DNA from: JAUXFS01 sp963772635
Lineage (GTDB): Bacteria; Pseudomonadota; Alphaproteobacteria; Rhodospirillales; Defluviicoccaceae
NCBI GenBank assembly: GCA_963772635.1
Contig: CAVYYK010000013.1
Span: forward strand, 1 to 64,000
Reading direction: 5' to 3'
DNA length: 64,000 nt
The position numbers were made by a program, and so were the translations under genes. Below are positions 9,612-19,614 of the stretch, piece by piece (position 1 is the first letter of the stretch; every line of letters begins with the position of its first letter). The notes beneath the pieces are model-generated. The model had not been told where the DNA came from and did not search any database. It saw nothing but the letters and a program-made list of their open reading frames with translations.

Positions 9612-10316
9612 TCAACCGCCGAGCGCGGCGACCGGATCGACGTAGTCGCAGCCGAGATCGTCGGCGACCGCCTTGTGGGTGACCATGCCCTTGCAGACGT
9701 TCAGTCCCTCGCGGAAGTTGGAGTTGTCGAGCAGCGCCTTCTTGTAGCCGTTGTCGGCGAGGGCCAACCCGTAGCGCAGGGTGACGTTGTTGAGGGCGTA
9801 AGTGGAGGTGTTGGGCACCGCGCCGGGCATGTTGGCGAGCAGGATGCCCTTGCCGCCGTGGGCCTTCTCCAGGGCATGGGCGCCGGCCTGGATCGCCAGC
9901 CGGCCGGCGACCTGGGACATCGGCGCCAGCAGCGGCAAGCCGCCGTGACTGTCGACGACCGTCTCGTAGGCGACGCCAACGACGCCGCTCTCGACCAGAT
10001 CCCGGGTCTGATCGGGATCGGGCGCCAGATGCAGGTAGGTGAACAGAACCTGCCCCTCCTTCAACATCGCCCGCTCGGCCGGCTGCGGTTCCTTGACCTT
10101 GACGATCATCTCGGCCTTGTCGAAGATCTCCTTGGCGCTGCCGGCGATCTCTGCGCCGGCGGCGCGGTAGCGCTCGTCGGCGCAGCCGATCCCGGCCCCG
10201 GCATTGGTCTGGACCAGCACCTGGTGTCCGTGGGTGACGAACTCCCGCGCGCTGTCGGGGGTCAGTCCGACGCGGTACTCGTGGACCTTGATCTCTTTGG
10301 GGACGCCGATCAGCAT
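9612..10316 (-). CDS. ald: Alanine dehydrogenase lacking its NAD-binding domain
   Basis: Alanine dehydrogenase interconverts alanine and pyruvate using NAD. This 234-residue protein keeps the substrate domain start to finish (VPKEIKVHEYRVGLTP with the conserved Arg, KVKEPQ with the Lys, YLHLAPD with the His) and the C-terminal part (ANMPGAVPNTSTYALNN). The usual length is about 370. Residue 160 (GGKGILL) joins directly to ANMPGAVP at 9836/9837, so about 137 residues, essentially the whole Rossmann fold, are missing without loss of frame. It cannot bind NAD in the normal way. It is either a decayed gene, a collapsed assembly or a repurposed domain. A good ribosome site (AGGGAGG) precedes ATG 10316. 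Confidence 0.88.
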   Translation of the reverse strand: MLIGVPKEIKVHEYRVGLTPDSAREFVTHGHQVLVQTNAGAGIGCADERYRAAGAEIAGSAKEIFDKAEMIVKVKEPQPAERAMLKEGQVLFTYLHLAPDPDQTRDLVESGVVGVAYETVVDSHGGLPLLAPMSQVAGRLAIQAGAHALEKAHGGKGILLANMPGAVPNTSTYALNNVTLRYGLALADNGYKKALLDNSNFREGLNVCKGMVTHKAVADDLGCDYVDPVAALGG

Positions 10317-10490
10317 CGTTTCCTCCCTGGTTCGATGATTGGTTTATGCGCCATAGGCTGCCGCGAGACGGTGGTACGTATCGCCGCAAAGTTCGTCGGA
10401 ACCGGGACGTTTTTCGACTATTGTGACGGCGACGCATTTTGTCATGATACCCGACGCCGAGAATCGGAAACGGATGGCGAGATCGGATCG

Positions 10491-11105
10491 ATGGACAACC
10501 TCGTTTACATTCTCGATCTTGTCGGCGTCGCGGTGTTCGCGACCAGCGGCGCGCTGAAGGCGTCGCAGAAGCGGATGGACGTGTTCGGTTTCGTCCTGAT
10601 CGCGGCGGTCACCGGAATCGGCGGCGGCACCCTTCGCGATCTGCTGCTCGGGATCCGGCCGGTGTTCTGGATCACTCGAACCGAGTATCTGGCGGTCTGC
10701 GCCGTCATTGCCGTCGCCATCTTCTTCATCGCTCCCCGGCTCAAGTCGCGGCAACGCTGGCTGGTCTGGGCCGATGCGGTCGGGCTCGCAACCTTCTGCG
10801 TCGGCGGCACCCAGGTGGCGTTGTCGACGGGCGCGCCGGTCTCGGTGGCGGTGCTGATGGGGGTGATGACCGCCGCTTTTGGCGGGATCATCCGTGACGT
10901 CCTCTGCGGCGAAATCCCGCTGGTGCTGCAGCGTGAGATCTACGCGACCGCCGCCGCCGCCGGCTCGATCGCCTACGTGGCCGTCCTGGCGGTGACGGAG
11001 AGCGAGCCGATCGCCATGGCGCTGGCCTTCGCCGTGGCGCTCTCGGCCCGCGCCGCCGGCATCGTGTTCGGGCTGTCGCTGCCGAGGTATGGGAAAGAGC
11101 GCTGA
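10491..11105 (+). CDS. TRIC-type (UPF0126/YadS) membrane channel protein
   Basis: A 204-residue integral membrane protein with about six to seven helices in two homologous halves, the hallmark of the trimeric intracellular cation channel family (formerly UPF0126). Each half has the family's Gly-rich motif: GIGGGTLRDLLLG in the first and FGGIIRDVLCGEIPL in the second. Prokaryotic members are potassium-permeable channels in the inner membrane. It is divergent from ald; ATG 10491 is the start, although the ribosome site is weak. It ends 3 bases before the convergent S-formylglutathione hydrolase gene. Confidence 0.9.
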   Translation: MDNLVYILDLVGVAVFATSGALKASQKRMDVFGFVLIAAVTGIGGGTLRDLLLGIRPVFWITRTEYLAVCAVIAVAIFFIAPRLKSRQRWLVWADAVGLATFCVGGTQVALSTGAPVSVAVLMGVMTAAFGGIIRDVLCGEIPLVLQREIYATAAAAGSIAYVAVLAVTESEPIAMALAFAVALSARAAGIVFGLSLPRYGKER

Positions 11106-11108
11106 CTG

Positions 11109-11957
11109 CTACGGCGCGGCAGCGAGCAATCGGGCGTGGTGGGCGATGTGGTCGCCCATGAAGGTGCTGATGAAGTAGTAACTGTGATCGTAGCCGTCTT
11201 GCCGCCTGAGGGTCAGCGGGACGCCGGCGTCGCGGCAGGCGCGGACGAAAAACTCCGGCTGCAACTGGGTGTCGAGGAATTCGTCGGCCGTTCCCTGATC
11301 GATGAGGATCGGTGAGGTCCAGCCGCTGGACCCGACCAGATGGCAGGAATCGTGCTCGCGCCAACGCGGACCGCCGCCGCCGAGATAGCCGAAAAACGCC
11401 TTCTGTCCCCATGGCACCCGGGTCGGCGCGACGATCGGCGCGAACGCCGAGACCGACCGGTAGCGTTCGGGGTTCTTGAACGCGATGGTCAGCGCACCGT
11501 GACCGCCCATCGAATGCCCGAAGATGCCCTGTCGCGTCGCGTCGACGGGAAAATTCGCGGCGACCAGTTCCGCCAGTTCCTCGACGACGTAGGTATACAT
11601 GCGGTAATGCCGCGCCCACGGCTCCCGGGTCGCATCGATATAGAAGCCGGCGCCGGAGCCGAAGTCGTAGCTGTCGTGCTCCCCCGGGAGATCGGTGCCG
11701 CGGGGGCTGGTGTCGGGGCAGACCAGGACCAGGCCGTGCTCGGCGGCGTAACGTTGCGCGCCGCCCTTTTCGGTGACGTTCGCCCAGGAGCAGGTCAACC
11801 CGGACAGGTAGGTGAGTACGGGCCGTGGCGCGGTCTCGGCCTGGGGCGGCAGGAAGATGGCGAATTCCATCGCCGTTCCCGTCGCCGCCGACTGATGACG
11901 GTAGACCGCCTGGGTGCCGCCGAAACAGCGGTTCTCGCGGACCCGTTCCAGGGACAT
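11109..11957 (-). CDS. fghA: S-formylglutathione hydrolase
   Basis: A 282-residue esterase D-type alpha/beta hydrolase that splits S-formylglutathione into formate and glutathione. The nucleophile elbow GHSMGG, the family motif LSGLTCSWANV, the Asp in DQGTADEF and the His in GYDHSYYFI give the complete triad. It lies 12 bases after frmA on the same strand, so the two act as one operon for formaldehyde detoxification. Its product formate can be oxidised by the formate dehydrogenase encoded at 32.7-38.7 kb. Confidence 0.95.
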   Translation of the reverse strand: MSLERVRENRCFGGTQAVYRHQSAATGTAMEFAIFLPPQAETAPRPVLTYLSGLTCSWANVTEKGGAQRYAAEHGLVLVCPDTSPRGTDLPGEHDSYDFGSGAGFYIDATREPWARHYRMYTYVVEELAELVAANFPVDATRQGIFGHSMGGHGALTIAFKNPERYRSVSAFAPIVAPTRVPWGQKAFFGYLGGGGPRWREHDSCHLVGSSGWTSPILIDQGTADEFLDTQLQPEFFVRACRDAGVPLTLRRQDGYDHSYYFISTFMGDHIAHHARLLAAAP

Positions 11958-11969
11958 CGCCGTGGCTCC

Positions 11970-13079
<1,110 letters not shown>

Positions 13080-13322
13080 GACTTCTTCTCCCCCTCACGT
13101 TCGTTGTTCCCGTTCCGGCAGGTCCGAAGCGACGACCATACCATGACCGCTTGGCAACCAGAGGTTCGAACCTGCAACCGATTGTATATGGTCCCCCTGC
13201 GAATTACGCCAACCCAAAAAAGGACCGGGAGAGGGTTTCCCCTCTTCCGATCGCCGTTGACGACCCGCCGCCGCAACCCATCTGAATGGCAACGCAGCAA
13301 CGCAGGCTGCCTCGTCGAACCC

Positions 13323-14771
13323 GTGTCTTCCCGTCCCGTCATCGTTTGGTTCAGGCAGGATCTCCGGCTTTCGGACAACCCGGCGCTCCGCGCCGCCGCG
13401 GACAGCGGCCGGCCGGTGCTGCCGGTCTACGTCCTCGACGACGAAACGCCGGGACCTCGGCGGGTGGGCGGTGCCGGTCGCTGGTGGTTGCATCACAGCT
13501 TGACGGCGCTGGCGGAATCGCTGGCGGCCATTGGCGCGCCATTGGTTCTGCGCCGCGGCGTGGCGGCGGACAGCGTCGCCAGCCTGGCGGCGGAGACCGG
13601 CGCAGGGGCGGTCTACTGGAACCGCCATGTCGAGCCGCACTGGCGCACCGCGGAACGGGATCTCGAACAACGGCTGGCGGCACGAGGGATCGAGAGCCGC
13701 GCGTTGCCGACATCGCTGCTGTTCGAGCCCGGCTCGATCGTCAGCCGGCAGGGTAAGCCGTTCCGGGTGTTCACGCCGTTCTGGAAAGCCTGTCTGACCG
13801 CCCGCCCGCCCGGCGGCCCGTCGCCCGCACCACCGCGATTACGCGGAATCGAACCACCACCCGGCGGTGAGTCGCTGGGAGACTGGAATTTCCTGCCGAC
13901 CGGTCCCGATTGGGCGGAGGGCCTGCGGCAGACCTGGCGGCCGGGCGAGCGGCCTGGCCGCGAACGGCTGGAAGCGTTTGTCGACGACGATCTCCACGGC
14001 TACGGGCGCGACCGCGACCGGCCGGAGCCGGGGGCGACCTCGCGGCTGTCTCCGCATCTTCACTTCGGCGAGGTTTCACCGCGCCAGGTCTGGCATGCGG
14101 TTCGCCACCGGATCGAGGCGGACGCCGGCGCGGCCCATGGCGGCGAGGCGTTCCTGCGGGAACTGGGCTGGCGCGAGTTCTGTGCCCACGTGCTGGTCGA
14201 CCATCCGCAAGTCGCCGACGAACCGCTGCAATCCCGATTCGCACGCTTCCCCTGGGCGGACGACCGCGAGACCCTGAGGGCCTGGCAACGGGGCCGAACC
14301 GGCTACCCGATCGTCGACGCCGGCATGCGCCAGCTCTGGCACAGCGGCTGGATGCACAACCGGGTGCGGATGGTTGCCGCGTCGTTTCTGGTCAAACACT
14401 TGCTGCTTCCGTGGCAGTGGGGAGAAGCCTGGTTCTGGGATACCCTCGTCGACGCCGACATCGCCAGCAATGCCGGCGGTTGGCAATGGGTCGCCGGCTG
14501 CGGCACCGACGCGGCGCCGTACTTCCGCATCTTCAATCCCGTCCTGCAGGGCGAGAAGTTCGACCCCGACGGCGCTTATGTGCGGCGGTGGGTGCCGGAG
14601 CTAGAGAGGCTTCCCGACCGCTGGATCCATCGGCCATGGCAGGCCCCGCCGCTGGAGCTGTCGGCGGCCGGGGTCCGTCTTGGCGCGACCTATCCCGAGC
14701 CGATCGTCGACCACGCGCTGGCGCGGGCCCGCGCGCTCGCGGCGCTGGAAACCGTGAAGGGGGGCGCATAG
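13323..14771 (+). CDS. phrB: Deoxyribodipyrimidine photolyase
   Basis: A 482-residue cryptochrome/photolyase-family protein that repairs UV dimers using FADH and blue light. The N-terminal Rossmann domain starts IVWFRQDLRLSDNPAL. The C-terminal FAD domain has LSPHLHFGEVSPRQVW, ELGWREFCAHVL, WQRGRTGYPIVDAGMRQLW, and WDTLVDADIASNAGGWQW with the flavin-proximal Asn, typical of class I CPD photolyases. GTG 13323 is the only start that gives the family N-terminus; the frame extends further upstream, but with no homology. It is divergent from frmA. Confidence 0.94.
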   Translation: MSSRPVIVWFRQDLRLSDNPALRAAADSGRPVLPVYVLDDETPGPRRVGGAGRWWLHHSLTALAESLAAIGAPLVLRRGVAADSVASLAAETGAGAVYWNRHVEPHWRTAERDLEQRLAARGIESRALPTSLLFEPGSIVSRQGKPFRVFTPFWKACLTARPPGGPSPAPPRLRGIEPPPGGESLGDWNFLPTGPDWAEGLRQTWRPGERPGRERLEAFVDDDLHGYGRDRDRPEPGATSRLSPHLHFGEVSPRQVWHAVRHRIEADAGAAHGGEAFLRELGWREFCAHVLVDHPQVADEPLQSRFARFPWADDRETLRAWQRGRTGYPIVDAGMRQLWHSGWMHNRVRMVAASFLVKHLLLPWQWGEAWFWDTLVDADIASNAGGWQWVAGCGTDAAPYFRIFNPVLQGEKFDPDGAYVRRWVPELERLPDRWIHRPWQAPPLELSAAGVRLGATYPEPIVDHALARARALAALETVKGGA

Positions 14772-14903
14772 AGGGGGGCGTCCAATGGTCGATTGCACAC
14801 GAAGATCTTGCTTATCCGAGGGCGAGCGTGTTTTCTCCCGGCCGAGACCGCACTATCTGTAGGGATGAGAACTCTCCCGCGCAGCAACGAAGGTCGACGG
14901 CGA

Positions 14904-15926
14904 ATGACGAAACGGATCAATGGGCGGCGGCTTCCGAGGATGTCGCCGATCTTTCTGTCGGCGGGCTTTCTGGCGTGGGTGCTGTTCGCTCTTTCGGCTG
15001 TGGCGGCGGAGCCTCACGCGGTGGCGGCGGTCGCGCCCGAAAACATCGAGGACTCCCAAGCCATCGATGGCGAACTTCCCGAATACAAGCCGGGCCAGAA
15101 GCTGGACGGCGATCTCCTCGGCGAGTTGATCGAGCACTATACCTGGGGTCCGGACACGCTGCTCGACATTGCCCGGGCCGACCAGCTGGGCCTGCCGGAA
15201 CTGTTGGCGGCGAACCCGGGGGTCGATGCCTGGCTTCCGGGAAAGGCCGAGCGCCTCGTCCTGCCGACCCAGCACATCCTGCCCGACGCGCCCCGCAATG
15301 GCATCGTCATCAATCTCGCGGAGATGAGGCTGTACTATTTTTCCAAGGAAGGTTGGGTCGAATCCTATCCGATCGGTACCGGCCGCGACGCCTTCACCAC
15401 CCCGATCGGAACGACCAAGGTGATCAGAAAGAAGGCGAACCCGGTGTGGATACCGACCGAAGGGGCGCGCAAGGATAATCCGGAGTTGCCGGCGGTGGTG
15501 CCCGCCGGTCCCGACAATCCGCTCGGCGACTACGCCCTCTATCTCGGCTGGCCGAGCTATCTGATCCACGGCACCAGCAAGCCGTGGGGCGTCGGCAGGC
15601 GGGTCAGCCGCGGCTGCATCCGCCTGTATCCCGAGGACATCGAGTGGCTGTTCGAAAACGTCCCGGTGGGAACGCCGGTCACCGTGGTCAGCCAGCCGAT
15701 AAAGCTCGGCCGCAATGGCAAAGGCGAACTCTATATCGAGGTGCACCCGTCGTTGTCCCAGGTCGACGAGCTCGAAGAGACCGGCGTCGCCCAGCCGGAT
15801 CCGCTGCCCGATAAGACCGACGAAATCCTGGTGGCCGCCGGCGACGATATCTCGCGTCTCGACTGGTCGGCCGTGGACCGGGCGCTGAACGAGCGCAGCG
15901 GCGTGCCGATCCGGATCACCCGATAG
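14904..15926 (+). CDS. L,D-transpeptidase (YkuD family)
   Basis: A protein of about 340 residues with a signal peptide or anchor (MSPIFLSAGFLAWVLFALSA), acting in the periplasm on peptidoglycan. A LysM-like segment (YTWGPDTLLDIARADQLG) precedes the YkuD domain. Catalytic signature: YLIHGTSKPWGVG followed by SRGCIRL, giving the His and nucleophilic Cys. The family forms meso-DAP to meso-DAP cross-links or attaches proteins. ATG 14904 follows an AAGG site; ATG 14865 in the same frame is an alternative start. Confidence 0.9.
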   Translation: MTKRINGRRLPRMSPIFLSAGFLAWVLFALSAVAAEPHAVAAVAPENIEDSQAIDGELPEYKPGQKLDGDLLGELIEHYTWGPDTLLDIARADQLGLPELLAANPGVDAWLPGKAERLVLPTQHILPDAPRNGIVINLAEMRLYYFSKEGWVESYPIGTGRDAFTTPIGTTKVIRKKANPVWIPTEGARKDNPELPAVVPAGPDNPLGDYALYLGWPSYLIHGTSKPWGVGRRVSRGCIRLYPEDIEWLFENVPVGTPVTVVSQPIKLGRNGKGELYIEVHPSLSQVDELEETGVAQPDPLPDKTDEILVAAGDDISRLDWSAVDRALNERSGVPIRITR

Positions 15927-16079
15927 CAGCGATTCGTTGCGCGACGTCGCTCCGTTGCCGTAAGGACCTATCCGCCAGACATCGCCACTGTCACAATTTT
16001 TACCTATTTTACTGTTAGTTGACCGGCGTCGTTAAAGGTATCAGACGACTTTGGTCGCCAATCGGTTAAGATCACGCTC

Positions 16080-18095
16080 ATGACAAAGACCGCCCAGGAA
16101 GCCGCGACCCGCAGGACCACCGACGGCCGGCACCGGAGCAAGGAGCGCGCGCCCCAGGTTCGCAGGCCGCTGATGTGGCCGGTGTTGAAGTGGCTGGCGG
16201 TGGCGGCGATCTGGGTGTCGGTCGCGGTCGCCGGTATCGTCGCCTGGTATGCTGCGGATTTGCCGGACGTGGACGCGGCGCTGACCGCTCCCCGCCGGGC
16301 GTCGGTAACGGTGTTGGCGGCGGACGGCTCCGAGCTGGCCAGCGCCGGAGACCGCTATGGGATGGCGCTCGCCGTCTCGGATATGCCCCCGGCCCTGCCG
16401 CTGGCCGTGCTGGCCACCGAGGACCGCCGCTTTTATTCGCATTTCGGTCTCGACGTCATCGGTCTCGCGCGCGCGGCGGTCGCCAACGTCCAGGCCGGCG
16501 CCATCGTCCAGGGCGGCAGCACGATTACCCAGCAGGCGGCGAAGAACCTGTTTCTCACCCCCGAGCGGACGATCAGGCGCAAGATCCAGGAACTGATGCT
16601 GGCGCTGTGGCTGGAGCATAAGTTCACCAAGGATCAGATTCTCGCCATCTATCTCAACCGTGCCTACTTCGGCGCCGGCGCCTATGGCGTCGACGCCGCG
16701 GCGCGCAAGTATTTCGGCCGTCCGGCGTTGGGCATCTCCACCTATCAGTCGGCGATGCTGGCCGGGTTGCTGAAGGCGCCCAGCCGCTACAACCCCCTCG
16801 CCAATCCCGGGCTGGCGGCCCAGCGGACGGGCCAGGTGCTGGCCAACATGGTCGACGCCGGTTTTATTACCGATGCCGAGGTCGAAGCCGCCAAGCGCCA
16901 CCAGGGCGAGGTGATCGCCTCCCTCGGCGTCCGCCACGGCGGCCGCTACTTCGTCGACTGGGTGCTGGCCCAGGTGCCCGACTTCGTCTCGGACGGCGAC
17001 CGTGACGTCATCGTCACCACGACAATCGATCCCCGGTTGCAACGGCTGGCCGAGGCCCGCGTCGCCGAAAGCCTCGACGGGCCGGGCATTAAGGCCGACG
17101 CGTCGGAGGCGGCGCTGGTGGCGATGACGGCGGACGGCGCCGTCCGCGCCATGGTTGGCGGTCGCGACTACCTGCACAGCCAATTCAACCGGGCGGTGCA
17201 GGCCTACCGGCAGCCGGGCTCCGCGTTCAAACCGTTCGTCTACCTCGCCGGCCTCGAAGCCGGATTGGTTCCCGATAGCCTGATCGTCGACGCGCCGATA
17301 ACGGTCGACGGTTGGAAGCCCCGCAATTTCTCCGGCCGCTATCGGGGCGAGGTGACGATGCGTCAGGGCCTGGCCGAGTTGATCAACACGGTGGCGGTGC
17401 GGGTCAGCGAACACGCCGGCCGTGGGCGGGTGATCAGCGCCGCCCATCGGCTCGGAATCACCGCCGATCTCCAGCCCACCCCCAGCCTTGCGCTGGGCGC
17501 CGGCGACGTCAGCCTGATCGAGTTGACCGCGGCGTACGCGACGTTCGCCAACGGCGGCCTCGGGGTGTGGCCCTACGGCATCGAGTCGATCCACGACGCC
17601 GACGGCACGTTGCTCTATACCCGCTCCGGTTCCGGTCCCGGCCGGATCGTCGAACCCGGGCATGCCGCCGAAATCACCGAGATGCTGGTCGAGGTGATCG
17701 AGCACGGCACCGGACGCGCCGCCAAGCTTCCGCGTCAAGTGGCCGGCAAAACCGGAACCAGCCAGAATTTCCGCGACGCCTGGTTCATCGGGTTCAGCGC
17801 CGATCTGGTCGCCGGCGTGTGGATGGGCAACGACAACAACAGGCCGATGAACAAGGTCACCGGCGGCGGCCTGCCGGCGAAGCTGTGGCGGGCGTTCATG
17901 GCCGATGCCCACGCCGGAATCCCGGCGCGCCCGCTTCCGAGCCTGACCCCGGTCCCCGACGAGACATACACCACGGTCGCGTCGGACTCCCCCGCGCCAA
18001 GCTTCTGGGAGAAGTTGAAAAAGGTTTTTTCGAGCAGCGAGGAAACGCCGAAACCGGTTCGCCGGCAGCTATTGCCGCAACGCTTCGATCCTTGA
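16080..18095 (+). CDS. Penicillin-binding protein 1 (bifunctional PBP1A-type synthase), odd SxN motif
   Basis: A 671-residue class A PBP that polymerises and cross-links peptidoglycan. One membrane anchor (residues about 33-56) is followed by the glycosyltransferase domain with E114 in TEDRRFYSHFG and the GGSTITQQAAKN block, then the transpeptidase domain. The transpeptidase has S381-x-x-K384 (SAFK) and K557-T-G. At the SxN position, where ARSIN is usual, it reads L434-I-N436, so the conserved serine is replaced by leucine (codon ttg at 17379). Acylation may be impaired, or this copy may serve mainly as a glycosyltransferase. The long stretch is otherwise intact. Confidence 0.92.
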   Translation: MTKTAQEAATRRTTDGRHRSKERAPQVRRPLMWPVLKWLAVAAIWVSVAVAGIVAWYAADLPDVDAALTAPRRASVTVLAADGSELASAGDRYGMALAVSDMPPALPLAVLATEDRRFYSHFGLDVIGLARAAVANVQAGAIVQGGSTITQQAAKNLFLTPERTIRRKIQELMLALWLEHKFTKDQILAIYLNRAYFGAGAYGVDAAARKYFGRPALGISTYQSAMLAGLLKAPSRYNPLANPGLAAQRTGQVLANMVDAGFITDAEVEAAKRHQGEVIASLGVRHGGRYFVDWVLAQVPDFVSDGDRDVIVTTTIDPRLQRLAEARVAESLDGPGIKADASEAALVAMTADGAVRAMVGGRDYLHSQFNRAVQAYRQPGSAFKPFVYLAGLEAGLVPDSLIVDAPITVDGWKPRNFSGRYRGEVTMRQGLAELINTVAVRVSEHAGRGRVISAAHRLGITADLQPTPSLALGAGDVSLIELTAAYATFANGGLGVWPYGIESIHDADGTLLYTRSGSGPGRIVEPGHAAEITEMLVEVIEHGTGRAAKLPRQVAGKTGTSQNFRDAWFIGFSADLVAGVWMGNDNNRPMNKVTGGGLPAKLWRAFMADAHAGIPARPLPSLTPVPDETYTTVASDSPAPSFWEKLKKVFSSSEETPKPVRRQLLPQRFDP

Positions 18096-18803
18096 TTAGC
18101 CGTCGCCGAGACGGGTCCCCAGAATCGTATCGAGGAAACGCCGGGTCCAATGCTCCAACCGGGCGTCGTATCGGTCGAAGCCGGCAAGCTGGTCGTCTCG
18201 CGCCTGCGCCCCCGGCAACACCAGGTCGTGGGCCGCCTTCTCGGTCCACCGCTCGACGATCGCCCGCGTCACCTCGGGATGGAACTGCACGCCGTAAGTC
18301 GCTTCGCCATAGCGGAACGCCTGGTTGGCGAATACCTCGTTCTCGGCGAGGAGCGTGGCGCCCCGCGGCAAGTCGAACCCCTCCCGATGCCATTGGTAGA
18401 CCATCGTCGGTTGGTCGAACAACCGCCGGCCCTCCGGAGTCGGCGAGATGCCGGTGTAGCCGATCTCGGTGATCGCGTCGGGATGGCGGGTGACCGCGGC
18501 GCCCAACGCCCGGGCGATGATCTGGGCGCCGAGGCAGATGCCGAGCAGCGTCGTGCCGGCCTCAAGTACCGTCGGGATGAAGTCCAGCTCGGCCCGGATC
18601 CCCGGCGTCACGTGGCCGTCGTTGGCGCTCATCGGCCCGCCGAAAACGACCACGGCGTCGTGCCCGTCGAGGACCTCCGGCAACGGATCGCCGGTGTTCG
18701 GACAACGGATGTCGAGACCATAGCCGCCCTCGCGCAACAACCGCCCGATCCGCCCGGGATCGGAGGTCTTCTGGTGGACGATGAGCAGAGCTTTTGCGGT
18801 CAT
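18096..18803 (-). CDS. Class I glutamine amidotransferase (GMP synthase-like)
   Basis: A 235-residue stand-alone glutamine amidotransferase domain. The nucleophilic Cys sits in GICLGAQ, the catalytic His and Glu in VQFHPEV, and the oxyanion region in VVFGGPMSAND. It resembles the proteins annotated as GMP synthase-like amidotransferases, some of which hydrolyse gamma-glutamyl compounds. The true substrate cannot be told. It is convergent with the PBP gene, and the two stop codons abut at 18095/18096. Confidence 0.9.
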   Translation of the reverse strand: MTAKALLIVHQKTSDPGRIGRLLREGGYGLDIRCPNTGDPLPEVLDGHDAVVVFGGPMSANDGHVTPGIRAELDFIPTVLEAGTTLLGICLGAQIIARALGAAVTRHPDAITEIGYTGISPTPEGRRLFDQPTMVYQWHREGFDLPRGATLLAENEVFANQAFRYGEATYGVQFHPEVTRAIVERWTEKAAHDLVLPGAQARDDQLAGFDRYDARLEHWTRRFLDTILGTRLGDG

Positions 18804-18895
18804 GCTTGAAGGACGCCGTTTGGTCTCCGTCCATTGTGAGGAGCGGAGGGCGCCCGTTCAAGGCCGGGAGTGGAATCCTTCCGGCGCCCGTCCCG

Positions 18896-19453
18896 TCAGA
18901 TCGCCATTGTCGCCATCTCGCCGACGGCCGTCGATCGCCGAGGTTTCGCAAGGGGCGAAAGTCGAACGAGTGGTCCGGACGCGGCGTCGGTAGCCGATCC
19001 CATCTGCCGACAGGCTTCGATGAGGCGTCCCTGTCGGCAGAGCACATCGTCGGCCAGGGCGATTATCCGCGCGTTGGGCCTGGCGTGCGGCGCGGCATAG
19101 CGCAAGCTCCGCGCCGCCTCCATCTCGCGTCCTTCGGCATCCAGGGTCAAGGCGATCAGTGCCGCCGCCATCGACCGGCTGATCCCCGCCAGACAATGGA
19201 GCAGGATCGGCTGTTCTCCAGGCCAACCCATCAGGAAGTCGACGAGGGTGGCGATGTGATAGACGTCGGGTAGAACGTGCCCTGGAAACGACTCGGCGAT
19301 GTCGTCTATTTCCAGACGCAGATGGCGTTCGGCGGTGATCCCGCGCGGCGTCGGTGGCTGTTCGTTCGGTGGAACGAGGGAGACGAGATGGCTCGGCCGC
19401 AGGGTTTTGACGTGCCAGGGCATCTCTTGCATGCTGCACACATAGAGGGTCAT
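18896..19453 (-). CDS. Tyrosine/dual-specificity phosphatase-like protein
   Basis: A protein of about 185 residues with the cysteine phosphatase signature HCLAGISRS (HC-x5-R), preceded by an Asp-containing loop (EIDDIAES). The sequence up to about residue 145 fits the small tyrosine-phosphatase-like proteins common in alphaproteobacteria. The tail (from about 150) is low in homology. ATG 19453 (MTLYVCSMQEM) is chosen because the fold starts there; ATG 19492 is an in-frame alternative. The substrate is unknown. Confidence 0.8.
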   Translation of the reverse strand: MTLYVCSMQEMPWHVKTLRPSHLVSLVPPNEQPPTPRGITAERHLRLEIDDIAESFPGHVLPDVYHIATLVDFLMGWPGEQPILLHCLAGISRSMAAALIALTLDAEGREMEAARSLRYAAPHARPNARIIALADDVLCRQGRLIEACRQMGSATDAASGPLVRLSPLAKPRRSTAVGEMATMAI

Positions 19454-19614
19454 CTGGTGTACCGTCCTTGTCTGAATCAACATTAAAGCCATTTGCTAAG
19501 CATCCGTACCACATATAGATTTCACTGTTATGACGATCGCAAGAAATCGATGAGACGTCCGACGAAAGACGTCATTCCAATCCGTCACCCCCCTGCGACG
19601 GCAGGTCACCTCCG

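Noticed and set aside
9588..10490. A long plus-strand reading frame running into the TRIC-type channel gene
   Set aside because: The segment before 10491 is the complement of ald and has no resemblance to any family; only the part from ATG 10491 shows conserved helices.
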